Assembly: GCA_031277915.1 (NCBI GenBank)
Contig: JAITLL010000018.1
Location: forward strand, 1-64,000
Source of the DNA: Acinetobacter sp.
GTDB lineage: Bacteria; Pseudomonadota; Gammaproteobacteria; Pseudomonadales; Moraxellaceae
Length of the DNA: 64,000 nucleotides
Direction: 5' to 3'
Position 1 is the first letter of the stretch; each line of letters starts with the position of its first letter. Both the position numbers and the translations under genes were made by a program. The notes below the pieces were generated by a model. The model was not told where the DNA came from. It saw nothing but the letters and a program-made list of their open reading frames with translations, and did not search any database. Of the stretch, positions 17,576-26,364 are shown piece by piece.

Positions 17576-18970
17576 ATGTCACACGTTTCTCCCTGCTTCC
17601 AGCAAAACCAGTTTTTTGTGTTGGTGGAGTATCTCACTTCACTGCATGAAATTTATCCTGTGAAACATGAGTTTTCAGGATATCCGGCTGCAATGACATT
17701 GGCAGATCGTGTACATTCGGATCATGATATTGCGCCACTTGAAGCCAGCAAAAGTTACCCAGATTCAATCGATAAAGTCTTACACTTTTCAGGTAAGGCC
17801 AGAGACATACAAGACTTCGAGCACTTTTTAGCACAAGCTCAAGCAGCCAACATTCAAAACTTGTTATTGCTTACAGGCGATAAACTCAAAGAACACCATA
17901 ATGGACGAGATGGACAGCCTCGTAGTCGTTACTTAGAGTCAGTAAACGCTGTAATGGCTGCCAAACAACATGGTGGGTTTCGTATTGGGGTTGCCTTTAA
18001 TCCATTTAAATATGTCGAAGCTGAGCGTGATGCGCAGTACTTAAAGCTGCATAAAAAAATTAAAGCAGGTCCTGACTTTATCATTACCCAATTGGGCTAT
18101 GACATTGAAGCCTTAAAACAAGCCAAATCCTTTTTAACGAAGCATGCTTATTCGCAGCAAATACTGGCTTGTGTCATGCCACTGACTTTAGGCCGTGCCA
18201 ATTTTATGGTAAAGCATAAAGTTGCAGGTATTGTAATTACCCCACACATGTTAAAAGTTTTGGCAGACGAAAAACAGGCAGGGCATACAGACCGCGTTTA
18301 TTTACGCTGTGCTTTACAGATTTTGATATGTAAACATTTAGGGTTTGCAGGAATTCACTTATCTGCCTGCCATAAGCCAGAAGAGCAAATGCTGCTTGAA
18401 AGCTACATTGAGCAATACAGACATCTGGAGCTTGAAACCTTAGAAGAGCTTTGGAACTCACTTTGGCAAGTCACTACAGGCAAAGAGTTTTCACCTGAAA
18501 TTGCTCGGTTTTCACGTCAGCCAACGTCTAAACAATTAATTAAATATCGTCAACTGCATGTTATGCATGAAGCAATGTTTGGATCAAAAATTGCTAAAGG
18601 CGTTGGACGGTTTATTTTCAAAGCATCTTTTTGGGATAACGCTTTGGTTGCCAAAGCATTACTTAAAACAGAAGTACTGAGCAAACATAGCCTTGTCGGC
18701 TGTGAAAGCTGTGGTCAGTGCCGCCTAAGCGATACTTTATATATTTGCCCTGAAACGTGTCCAAAAGGTTTAGCCAACGGCCCTTGCGGCGGAACAACTT
18801 TAGACCGCTGCGAATTTGGTGACCGTGAATGTATTCACTCGGTCAAAGCGAGACTTGCAAAAGCGGTTAAGCAAACCGACATATTAAAAGATAAATTGAT
18901 TCCCACAGTAGCAATTGAAACAAGAGGAACTAGTTCTTGGAAAAATTGGTATTTAGGGGCAGAAGCTTGA
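17576..18970 (+). CDS. Methylenetetrahydrofolate reductase-like protein with Cys-rich C-terminal domain
   Basis: About 464 residues from the ATG at 17576; an in-frame TTG lies at 17558. The N-terminal two-thirds fits the MTHFR TIM-barrel (HFSGKARDIQDFEHFLAQAQ, NLLLLTGD, GVAFNPF). The C-terminal region, about residues 375-440, is a Cys-rich domain of the MTHFR C-terminal type (CESCGQCRLSDTLYICPETC, then KGLANGPCGGT), probably binding metal or an iron-sulfur cluster. Enzymes of this kind act in one-carbon metabolism. The function of the Cys-rich version is less defined. The gene stands alone, 54 bp or more after the Nudix regulator gene. Confidence 0.75.
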   Translation: MSHVSPCFQQNQFFVLVEYLTSLHEIYPVKHEFSGYPAAMTLADRVHSDHDIAPLEASKSYPDSIDKVLHFSGKARDIQDFEHFLAQAQAANIQNLLLLTGDKLKEHHNGRDGQPRSRYLESVNAVMAAKQHGGFRIGVAFNPFKYVEAERDAQYLKLHKKIKAGPDFIITQLGYDIEALKQAKSFLTKHAYSQQILACVMPLTLGRANFMVKHKVAGIVITPHMLKVLADEKQAGHTDRVYLRCALQILICKHLGFAGIHLSACHKPEEQMLLESYIEQYRHLELETLEELWNSLWQVTTGKEFSPEIARFSRQPTSKQLIKYRQLHVMHEAMFGSKIAKGVGRFIFKASFWDNALVAKALLKTEVLSKHSLVGCESCGQCRLSDTLYICPETCPKGLANGPCGGTTLDRCEFGDRECIHSVKARLAKAVKQTDILKDKLIPTVAIETRGTSSWKNWYLGAEA

Positions 18971-19371
18971 GATTTGCATTTATGCTTAAGCTTATTACAG
19001 CAATAATTCAAATTTAAAAATAAACTAATTAAATATATATTTTACTGTTAGCTTTAAATTATATCTTATAGGATAAGTTCATCTCTAAGATAAAATTATA
19101 GGTATACCATCTGGTCAGCAAGATTTGATCTGACATTTAAATGACTAGTTTGCTTTGAAAGCGAGTATTGACGTTAAAACCTATAAAGATTTTGATTAAC
19201 ACGATAACAAATTAGAGAACCTTACAACTGTGTTTTCTGTTTATGTCATGATATCGCTGGGATTTCTAATAATCATTGTCTTAAATGACTAAAAACAATA
19301 TTTATTAAAACAATGAGTAACTTCACTAGCAATTGTATTTTATTTACAAGTTAACCTACTTGAGATTAAAA
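18971..19371. other. Intergenic region, no gene seen
   Basis: About 400 bp of AT-rich sequence between the MTHFR-like gene and the DUF4442 gene. It presumably holds the promoter of the latter. I found no open frame or strong hairpin. Confidence 0.4.
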
Positions 19372-19884
19372 ATGAGCAACTATATTTCGAATTTTAGAAC
19401 AAAAATTTCTGGTGTTAGTGTGTTACAAGAAAATGATGTGCTAACTGCTTTTAAATCACTAAAAAAGTTGCCAGGTGGTTTATTGATTCTCTCAAAAATT
19501 GTCAGTCGTGTCGCTCCATACTTTCAAACCGTAGATCCGATCATTGAAAGTTTGAATACCCGTACATGTACAGCAAATATGAAAAAACGAAAATCTGTCG
19601 AAAATCATATTGGAACTGTTCATGTTATTGCGATTTGTAATGGATTAGAGTTTGTGATGGGTGTTTTAGCAGAAGCATCTGTTCCAAAAAATTTGAGGTG
19701 GCTGCCTAAGGGAATGCAGGTTAATTACTTAGCAAAGGCGGATTCAGATATTAAACTAACGGCTACAATTGAGAAAGATTGGGAAGTTGGTGATTTTGAT
19801 ATAAAAGTGCAGGCTCATAAAAAGGATGGTGTATTAGTTGTTGATGGCACTATTAAGCTTTGGGTAACTGAAAAGAAAAGGTAA
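19372..19884 (+). CDS. DUF4442 hotdog-fold protein
   Basis: About 170 residues from the ATG at 19372 (MSNYISNFRTKI); upstream in-frame codons lack a ribosome site. The sequence has the shape of a thioesterase-like hotdog protein of the DUF4442 type: VAPYFQTVDPIIESLN, HVIAICNGLEFVMGVLAEAS, LPKGMQVNYLAKADSDIKLT. The central AICNGLEF helix matches the hotdog helix. Its substrate is unknown. It stands alone. Confidence 0.7.
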   Translation: MSNYISNFRTKISGVSVLQENDVLTAFKSLKKLPGGLLILSKIVSRVAPYFQTVDPIIESLNTRTCTANMKKRKSVENHIGTVHVIAICNGLEFVMGVLAEASVPKNLRWLPKGMQVNYLAKADSDIKLTATIEKDWEVGDFDIKVQAHKKDGVLVVDGTIKLWVTEKKR

Positions 19885-20029
19885 AAAACTATCTGTTCCT
19901 ACCTCTTTGGTTATTGTCTTAGTGACAACTAAATCCCGCTAAATTTCGATTGTAGGCTAGGCTTTTAGCTTATAATTTGCATCCAAAAAAAATTTAATGG
20001 CTTAAATAAATAAAAACCACTAGCGGTAT

Positions 20030-20281
20030 GAGACCCATCGTGATTACCAAGCTCATTATGACCAAGCCCGTTCTGTGGTCAGCTTGAAATAAGCCGCATT
20101 CGGTGTACACAACAAAATGAAAAGTCTGCCAAGTCGTCAATTACGGAAGCAAATAGTGGTGTAGTGGCAGCACAAGCCGATTGATACTGATCGACTAAAA
20201 GTGATGTATTCCATTTACGAACAGTATTATGAAAATACCAGATTTTCTATTTTTGTAGATGATTTTAAAAATAACAATTGT
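20030..20281 (+). pseudogene. Relic of an acyltransferase-like gene
   Basis: One frame reads through as ETHRDYQAHYDQARSVVSLK, stop, AAFGVHNKMKSLPSRQLRKQ, stop, then PIDTDRLKVMYSIYEQYYEN and TRFSIFVDDFKNNN. This is protein-like composition with two in-frame stops and no start. The last part resembles the N-terminal region of GNAT-like proteins, but I cannot name the family firmly. The parent gene appears to have been lost. Confidence 0.4.
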
Positions 20282-20364
20282 TTGTCTTAATTATGTCCAA
20301 TCAAAGCGACTGCGTAGGAGTATACTTAAAGCGAATCTTTTGCGTTAAAAGAAAGGCTGTCTCA

Positions 20365-20487
20365 ATGAAAAAGTTGGTTGCTGTACTTGCTGTAATTGTT
20401 GTTTTAACTGGATGCGTTTACGACCCTGTTAATTATGACAAAATACACGACCAAGAGTTCCAAGACCACCTCAGGCAAAACGGTTAG
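20365..20487 (+). CDS. Small lipoprotein
   Basis: A 40-residue peptide from the ATG at 20365 (MKKLVAVLAVIVVLTGCVYD), with a clear lipobox LTGC and a 23-residue mature part ending in HLRQNG. A good terminator hairpin follows at once. Function is unknown; small entericidin-like or envelope lipoproteins of this size are common. Confidence 0.65.
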   Translation: MKKLVAVLAVIVVLTGCVYDPVNYDKIHDQEFQDHLRQNG

Positions 20488-20495
20488 CAATAAAA

Positions 20496-20525
20496 AACCC
20501 ACTCAATGAGTGGGTTTCATTTTTG
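20496..20525. terminator. Terminator after the small lipoprotein gene
   Basis: aacccact / agtgggtt with a short loop, followed by tcattttt. It lies right after the stop at 20487. The A-run on the other side means it could also serve minus-strand transcripts. Confidence 0.75.
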
Positions 20526-20767
20526 GTTCTGGTAATCTCTCTTTACCTTCCCGTGAAACAAATACGGCAAAAGTGGAAGCTGCTCTCTTATGGCTCATTT
20601 TATTCTTCGTTTATACATGTAAATCTGATTTCAGTTTTAGGAAAGTTACCTAAAATATAGGGTGGTTTTGTCTCTAAAATAAAACGCTCATCTTCATTAA
20701 ATAAATATCAACCACAACCATTTATTGATAGCTCATAAACACCCAGAAAAAATGTTTCTTTTCTCAT
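20503..20767 (-). pseudogene. Two adjoining small minus-strand frames, the first with an in-frame stop
   Basis: On the minus strand 20767-20600 reads MRKETFFLGVYELSINGCG, stop, YLFNEDERFILETKPPYILG and NFPKTEIRFTCINEE. This is a protein-like frame of about 55 codons interrupted by one TGA. A few bases later 20598-20503 reads MSHKRAASTFAVFVSREGKE and RLPEPKMKPTH. Both look like decayed or very small genes. I do not recognise either. Confidence 0.3.
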
Positions 20768-20926
20768 TGTATTTTGGATTTTTTTGATGCCTTATATCTT
20801 TGCATGGTTTAATTTAAGATCTGGTTATTCCTATACAGCTCGGTGGATAAGCTTTATTTGGATGATATGTGTTTTGTTTATTGTTATCGCAGATTAAACT
20901 GCCAACTATTAATAATGAGTCAATTT

Positions 20927-21265
20927 ATGAAAAAGATTATTTTTACTACAGTATTGGGTTTGGTAATTTCTAATTTTGCAAATGCAGATACGCTTATTCC
21001 AAGAAGCGTTCAAGGTGATAAAGGAAAATATTATTTAATAGAGAAGAAAAAACAAGGTGATATTATTATTACACTTCACAAACGTATTGGTGTAGAAACT
21101 ATAGATTACACTCGATTGGAAACAAACTGTAGAACGATGAAAATGCGTGAAATTGGAACTGGAGAGGGATCAATAAAAGCTATAAAAATCAATCCTACTA
21201 AGTGGTTTGATTTAGTAGAAGGCTCAAGTAAAAGTGACCTAGCTCATTTTGTCTGTAAGAAATAA
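20927..21265 (+). CDS. Exported surface-adhesin E-like protein
   Basis: About 112 residues from the ATG at 20927 (MKKIIFTTVLGLVISNFANA), giving a clear Sec signal peptide. The mature part has two cysteines (NCRTMKMREIG, HFVCKK) in the spacing of the surface-adhesin protein E-like domain family. In that family a short beta-rich exported protein is closed by a disulfide. A longer in-frame extension to 20843 is unlikely because it would bury the signal peptide. It stands alone. Confidence 0.6.
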   Translation: MKKIIFTTVLGLVISNFANADTLIPRSVQGDKGKYYLIEKKKQGDIIITLHKRIGVETIDYTRLETNCRTMKMREIGTGEGSIKAIKINPTKWFDLVEGSSKSDLAHFVCKK

Positions 21266-21590
21266 AATTAGCAAAAGTTAAACTTCTAAATCATCAAAAT
21301 TATTGAAAAGAAAAAGAATCTTAAAAGCATCATAGGGTGCTTTTTTATATCTACATATTTTATTAAAAGTACTTTTGTTTCTATATTTTCAAATTCGTTA
21401 TTGTACAAACTCTTTAAATTTTTCTATTTATGTTATAGAAAAGGATGGGATGGGTATTAAGCCCAAAAGAAGCGCTTAACCGATCTTCTTAAAATTCGAT
21501 GGATTTCGTTAAATAAGCAGACTATGACTGCACTTTTAGAAATTTGTACTAAGTTACTAAAATTACAACTTAAATGGATTATAAGTCACT
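21266..21590. other. Intergenic region upstream of the amidase gene
   Basis: About 325 bp. A T-run after aaagcatcatagggtgctttttt (about 21330-21350) looks like a terminator for the preceding gene. The rest is AT-rich, presumably holding the amidase promoter. Confidence 0.45.
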
Positions 21591-23051
21591 ATGTTAAATA
21601 CAAATGAAAAAAATAGCTGGATCGAATCACTTGATTTATCAAATGCTTCAGTAGATATCATTACTAAACTCATTCATGAAAGAAAAGTGTCTTGTGAAGA
21701 GCTTGTGCATCATTACTTCGATATTATTGAAAAACAGCAATCCTTAAATGCATTTATTAGCACAGATAAAGCTTCAGCAATTCAGCAAGCTCAATATTGG
21801 GATAAATACCTACTGACTGGAAAAACATGCCCAGCTTTGATGGGTATTTTAATTGCGGTTAAAGATAATATTCATGTTGCAGGTTTCCCAAATAGTGCAG
21901 GTACACCAGCTTTAGCTCAATTTAAGCCTCAAACTTCTGCGCCCGTTATTCAAAAACTCATTGATCAAGGCGTGATTATTGTCGGTAAAGCCAATATGCA
22001 CGAATTGGCCTTTGGGGTCACAGGTTATAATACTGCCATGCATATAGAGGGCGTGGTGGGTACACGAAATGCCGTAAACTCGTTGCACATTGCTGGCGGG
22101 TCCTCCTCGGGTAGCGCGGTGGCTGTTGCGGCAGGTATGGTTCCGATTGCTATGGGGACAGACACAGGCGCTTCGATTAGATTACCGAGTGCATTAAATG
22201 GTTGTGTGGGTTTTCGTCCAACGGTAGGACGATATTCACAAGACGGTATTACCCCAATTTCACATACGCGGGATACCGCTGGCCCTATAGCGCACACAGT
22301 ATCTGACATTATTTTAATTGATCAGCTTATTACTCAAGAATCAAGAAAAGAACCATTACAGCCTCATCAAATTCGGCTCGGTATCAATTCATATTTTTGG
22401 AATCATTTAGATGAAGATGTTCATGAGCAGGCGCATATTGCCCTTGAGCTTTTAAAAGATGCAGGAGTCGAAATTATTCCTGTCGATATGCCGAATTTAG
22501 AACAAATCAATCAAGCTATTTCATTTCCTGTGGCCATTTATGAAGGCAAATATGATCTGATTCAATATTTGAAAGATCATCATGTAAATTTGACCATAGA
22601 GACTGTAGTCGATCAGATCTCAAGCCCAGATGTACAGGCAATTTTTAAACTGAATATTCTTCCTGAGTTAACTCTAGATCAGACGGGGCAATTTGTTCCT
22701 GTTTTACCTTTGTATGAAAAAGCGATTAGTGAAGCTCGACCGCAATTGCTTGAACTCTACCAAAACACATTTAAAGCGCATAACTTACATGCTTTATTAT
22801 TTCCAACTTCACCGATTGTTGCACCACTAGCAAACGAAGAAGTCTATTCAATTGAAACTTTCCAGACACTGATGAGAAATACAGACCCCGGTAGTAATAT
22901 TGGAATACCAGGACTGAGTTTACCTATTGGTAAGGGCGCGAAATCAAAACTACCAGTTGGATTTGAAATAGATGGCCTAGCTCATCAAGATAGTGAACTG
23001 CTTGCGATCGGAATAACTTTAGAAGAAATTTTTAAGGGTTTAAATAAGTAA
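21591..23051 (+). CDS. Amidase signature family hydrolase
   Basis: A 486-residue protein with the complete amidase signature: catalytic Lys 91 (LIAVKDN), the Ser-rich loop GGSSSGSAV (about 169-177) and the nucleophile Ser 195 in GTDTGASIRLPS. The position before Ser 195 is Ala where most members have Gly. The family hydrolyses amides such as indoleacetamide, allophanate or aryl-amides. The context gives no pathway, so the substrate is open. There are no GatB or GatC neighbours, so it is not the tRNA amidotransferase subunit. Confidence 0.8.
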   Translation: MLNTNEKNSWIESLDLSNASVDIITKLIHERKVSCEELVHHYFDIIEKQQSLNAFISTDKASAIQQAQYWDKYLLTGKTCPALMGILIAVKDNIHVAGFPNSAGTPALAQFKPQTSAPVIQKLIDQGVIIVGKANMHELAFGVTGYNTAMHIEGVVGTRNAVNSLHIAGGSSSGSAVAVAAGMVPIAMGTDTGASIRLPSALNGCVGFRPTVGRYSQDGITPISHTRDTAGPIAHTVSDIILIDQLITQESRKEPLQPHQIRLGINSYFWNHLDEDVHEQAHIALELLKDAGVEIIPVDMPNLEQINQAISFPVAIYEGKYDLIQYLKDHHVNLTIETVVDQISSPDVQAIFKLNILPELTLDQTGQFVPVLPLYEKAISEARPQLLELYQNTFKAHNLHALLFPTSPIVAPLANEEVYSIETFQTLMRNTDPGSNIGIPGLSLPIGKGAKSKLPVGFEIDGLAHQDSELLAIGITLEEIFKGLNK

Positions 23052-23111
23052 AAATAGGCTGCCTTGACGTATTTAACAAGAGATTCGCCGTAGGTGATTC
23101 ATGTGCAAATA

Positions 23112-23150
23112 TTTGCTCATTTTTAGTCAAATTAAATAGATTTGAGCAAA
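23112..23150. promoter_or_regulatory. Operator-like inverted repeats downstream of the HD gene
   Basis: tttgctca (23112-23119) and tgagcaaa (23143-23150) are exact reverse complements, followed by tatgcgcaaaa and tttttgct. The same words (ttgctca, tgcgcaaat) recur upstream of hipA at 23893-23945 and 23988-23995. Confidence 0.45.
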
Positions 23151-23269
23151 TATATGCGCAAAATGGTGAATTTTTGCTAGAGCAGGAGTCTTTTTCATAG
23201 TGATTTTGATTTTGTTACAAAATCAAAATAAATCATTTTAGATTTAATAAACCTAGCGAATTTGACACT

Positions 23270-23710
23270 TTAGCCCAACTTATCTTGTGCCGTTGAAACA
23301 ATTAACATCGTTTGAAGATAATAATCTACACGTGCGTGATTATTGTCCTTATGTGAGTTATGCGCATTAAAGGCTGCATCATGGAGTTTCACCACTCGAG
23401 CGATCGGATTCGAACTACAACGAATTAAATATTCTTTACGTGTTTCATTTTCTCGTTTAGTTAATGCATCGACGGTATCGCGAACTTCTTTTCCAAATAA
23501 ACTTTCGATTTTGTCTAGGGTAAGAGGTGTGTCTTCAACACTATCGTGTAGAAGAGCGGTAATAATGTAGATTTCTGAAAATTGATGCTCAATTAATGAA
23601 TTAACTACACCTTTAATATGGTACTCAAAGTAATCATGAGGGCCATACTTTTGACCTTTATGAGATTCTTTTGACAAAGTCTCTGCGAGTTCAACTTGAT
23701 TTTGAGTCAT
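23270..23710 (-). CDS. HD-domain phosphohydrolase (RelA/SpoT hydrolase-like)
   Basis: A 146-residue protein with the HD motif HDSVEDTPLTLDKIESLFG (metal-binding His-Asp about residue 54-55) and the upstream conserved H of SHKGQKYG. The C-terminal RVVKLHDAAFNAHN may supply the downstream conserved Asp. The layout matches single-domain ppGpp or nucleotide hydrolases and MESH-like proteins, with no synthetase domain. It is divergent from hipA at 24004 across 293 bp. A role in alarmone or nucleotide breakdown is family-based inference. Confidence 0.7.
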   Translation of the reverse strand: MTQNQVELAETLSKESHKGQKYGPHDYFEYHIKGVVNSLIEHQFSEIYIITALLHDSVEDTPLTLDKIESLFGKEVRDTVDALTKRENETRKEYLIRCSSNPIARVVKLHDAAFNAHNSHKDNNHARVDYYLQTMLIVSTAQDKLG

Positions 23711-23892
23711 TTTTTGCTCTTATCACTTTAAGTATATGACGCGGCCTAATTTGTAAGATGGTCGCTTAGGTCATAATTTTATACTGAATAGCTGCTTTGT
23801 TGTGAATACTCTGGTTTGTTTGGAGAGTCTCTGCAACGTGATATTCAACGTATGAAAAAGAATAAATAAGTTATTGCTATCTACAAATATAC

Positions 23893-23995
23893 AATGCGCA
23901 AAAAATTGCTCAAATTTATCTAAAATAAATCAAATTGCGCAAATATATTCACAAAAAGTATTTTTTATAGTATTTTTGAGAAAATAATTGCTCAT
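23893..23995. promoter_or_regulatory. HipB-type operator candidates upstream of hipA
   Basis: Several related words lie in this AT-rich gap: tgcgcaaa (23895-23902), ttgctcaaattt (23906-23917), aaattgcgcaaata (23932-23945) and ttgctcat (23988-23995). Autoregulation through repeated upstream sites is usual for hip loci. Here the pattern is seen and the binding is inferred. Confidence 0.5.
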
Positions 23996-24003
23996 TTACA
24001 TCA

Positions 24004-25335
24004 ATGAAAAAATTAACAATACAAGCTTTACTCAATAAAAACTGGATAGATATAGCAGAACTAAAGCTGTTAGAGCCTAAGTTAGGTTCGTCTAGTGCTA
24101 GTGAACTCGAATATGAATTGAATTATGCCATTCAATATTCAGACAGACGAGATGAGCACGCCTGTAGTTTATCGCTTCCTGTACAAATTCTTATAAAACA
24201 CGAATCGAGCACATGGTTTGGCTTTTTAGATGACATTGTTCCATCTGGAGCCGCACGCCGTTATTGGGTGAATTATCTAGATTTACAACGTTTAACCCAT
24301 GCAGAGCAAGAAAGTATTTTATTAGAAAAAGGGGGAATGGCACCCGTTGGTAATTTAAGAATTAAGGAAGCATTGCCTCCTCTAAACCCAGAATCAACCT
24401 TACATTTACGTTATTTTTCTAAGGAAGATGTGGCTGAGCGTAATATTGATTTTCTGGAATATGCTCAGCAAATGGGTGCTATTAGTGGTGGTGCAACTGG
24501 TGCAGGCGGTGAAGCTCCCAAGTTACTTATTCGTGTTTCACCAGAACAACAAGTCTGGATTGATACCTACCAAGAACAATTTGATCAGCCAGATCAGCAT
24601 TATTTAGTTAAATTCCCGCGAAATAAACGTAGTGAGATTGACTGTAACATTCTCAGAGCTGAATATTATTACTATCAGATACTCAATGAGTTAGGTTTTA
24701 ATACGATTGAAACAACGCAAATGCAGCTCATTGAAGGTACAAAATATCCATCTTTGTGGCTACCACGGTTTGACACCGAATGGCGTGATCAAAGTTGGCA
24801 TCGTCATGGTCTAGAGTCTGTGTATTCGGTACTCAATAAGTCTTCTGGCAGTCATCTTAATCATTTTGAAGTCATTGAAGATCTATGTAGATTACTCACA
24901 AGCATTGACTCAGATTTTGATGCTTCACAATTTGTTTGTGAGTGGTTACAACGCGACTTACTCAATATCATTTTTGGTAACTCAGATAACCATGGTCGTA
25001 ATACATCATTCCTAAAAAAATCTGGAAAAATTATTCTTTCTCCTATTTATGACTTTGCGCCTATGAAAGCCGACCCAGAAGTTGTGACCAGATCAACGAC
25101 TTGGGGAAGTCCATACGAAGAAGGTGGTGAATACCGTTGGGCGCAAATTACTCAAAAACTTGCCCCATGGTGTGATCCTGCCGTATCGCTAGCAACATTA
25201 AAGACTCTGGCAAATAATCTGCTTGGCTTAAGACAACGACTGGTTGACAAAGGTGTTCCGAAACAAATTATTGAAATGCCTGCGCTGTCATTTGATTACA
25301 TAGAAGCTAAATTAAAAAGATGGGAACTGCTATGA
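24004..25335 (+). CDS. hipA: HipA family kinase toxin
   Basis: A 443-residue protein with the HipA layout. The Gly-rich nucleotide loop is GGATGAGGEAPKLLI (about 162-176). The catalytic segment is LLNIIFGNSDNHGRNTSFL (about 320-337, catalytic Asp near 328), and the metal-binding segment is LSPIYDFAPM (Asp near 350). Relatives phosphorylate glutamyl-tRNA synthetase or other targets and stop growth. The antitoxin-like HTH gene follows and its ATG overlaps this stop (ATGA). The order toxin then antitoxin is the reverse of E. coli hipBA. The active-site residues appear intact. Confidence 0.85.
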   Translation: MKKLTIQALLNKNWIDIAELKLLEPKLGSSSASELEYELNYAIQYSDRRDEHACSLSLPVQILIKHESSTWFGFLDDIVPSGAARRYWVNYLDLQRLTHAEQESILLEKGGMAPVGNLRIKEALPPLNPESTLHLRYFSKEDVAERNIDFLEYAQQMGAISGGATGAGGEAPKLLIRVSPEQQVWIDTYQEQFDQPDQHYLVKFPRNKRSEIDCNILRAEYYYYQILNELGFNTIETTQMQLIEGTKYPSLWLPRFDTEWRDQSWHRHGLESVYSVLNKSSGSHLNHFEVIEDLCRLLTSIDSDFDASQFVCEWLQRDLLNIIFGNSDNHGRNTSFLKKSGKIILSPIYDFAPMKADPEVVTRSTTWGSPYEEGGEYRWAQITQKLAPWCDPAVSLATLKTLANNLLGLRQRLVDKGVPKQIIEMPALSFDYIEAKLKRWELL

Positions 25336-25640
25336 ATATAAAAAATCAAACCCAAGACCGTCAGCAAGTTCTTATCGATTTATATAAACAGTATTTGTTG
25401 AGTGAGATTACGCTAGGACAACTACTGTCGTATTTACGCAAAAATGTGTTGGGTTTGTCGCAAGAACAATATGCTAATTTGGTGGGTATAAGCCGTCGGA
25501 CTTTAACTGACATTGAACAAGATAAAGGTAAACTCACTCAGTCAGTGCTAGATAAAGTATTTAAGCCGCTTGGTTTAAAAGCAGGGCTTGTACCTACACA
25601 TGAACATATTGTGAGTAAAATTATAAAGCCAACTGAGTAA
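25332..25640 (+). CDS. hipB: HipB-like XRE antitoxin/regulator
   Basis: About 102 residues from the ATG at 25332, which overlaps the hipA stop. An upstream in-frame ATG at 25320 would overlap by 16 bp. A single XRE helix-turn-helix occupies about 30-85 (LRKNVLGLSQEQYANLVGIS, RRTLTDIEQDKGKL). The short C-terminal tail GLKAGLVPTHEH may contact HipA. It should neutralise HipA and repress the operon through the upstream repeats. Confidence 0.8.
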   Translation: MNIKNQTQDRQQVLIDLYKQYLLSEITLGQLLSYLRKNVLGLSQEQYANLVGISRRTLTDIEQDKGKLTQSVLDKVFKPLGLKAGLVPTHEHIVSKIIKPTE

Positions 25641-25652
25641 GTAATTAATTTA

Positions 25653-25682
25653 AAGGTTCACAAGGGTACGCTTGTGAACCTT
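25653..25682 (+). terminator. Hairpin after hipB
   Basis: Perfect 12-bp stem aaggttcacaag / cttgtgaacctt with a six-base loop, 13 bp after the hipB stop. The T-run is displaced (attttttgag, about 10 bp later), so it may terminate or stabilise the transcript. Confidence 0.6.
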
Positions 25683-25974
25683 GGAAAGACATTTTTTGAG
25701 CCAAATTAGACCTTAAGTTTTTGAAATTTTAAACTTTAACTTAATGATATAAAAGATGATTGTAAATATTACTTAAGAGTTTCCTTAATTATCTAATTAA
25801 ATGAAAAATAATAACTATTTAAATAATTTCTAGCCAATTTCACATTGACACCTTAATTTTTGAAGATTACCATTTGCGGGCTGGCCTACATCGCCAGTCG
25901 GTTCTCGCAGACCGTATTTTTGGACTACATCAGAGCTATTTCTTCTGAGGAATAGTTTTGCATGTAAATCTCGT

Positions 25975-26086
25975 TCCCTCCCGTAGCGGTAGGACGGGAG
26001 AGGGACACCCTTGGGTGTGCTGGAGTCCAAACCAGTCTGCGAACCCTCTTTCGTTCTGCCACCATAATCTTATGCTCTGGCAGAAC
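25975..26086 (+). ncRNA. Candidate structured RNA in TetR module copy 2
   Basis: Three successive stems: tccctcccgt (25975-25984) with acgggagaggga (25994-26005, one bulge), acaccc/gggtgt (26005-26018) and gttctgcca/tggcagaac (26053-26061 and 26078-26086). All three recur in the copy at 54191-54307, with changes mostly in the loops. Function is unknown. Minus-strand overlapping frames (for example 25936-26142) are also open, so a small peptide is an alternative. Confidence 0.4.
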
Positions 26087-26364
26087 TCCATATATAAGGA
26101 GTCGGCTTTGCACATCCATAATTTATTGGCAACCTTTGCCAAAAGCTATAACAACACAGCTTAAAACATTTAACGCAGCTTGATCGCCGTAAGGCTTTTC
26201 AGGCTTTAGCTCGTTATTACTTAAAACTTCATCAACAACTAAAACTTGAGATGTGCTCGGCACAGTCTTTACGGCTTTGCTACGCCTTTTTTTCACCTTT
26301 AGAAAAGTGGAAGGCTTTTATATCTCATTTATATACAACAATAATTTTTTATAACGGTAAAAAT

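Noticed and set aside
25936-26164. Overlapping open frames on both strands in the TetR-module leader, the minus ones resembling short phage-satellite leader peptides
   Set aside because: All three minus frames and the plus frame are open at once, the region is full of hairpins, and the equivalents in the other copy differ in frame and length. I could not choose one as a real protein.
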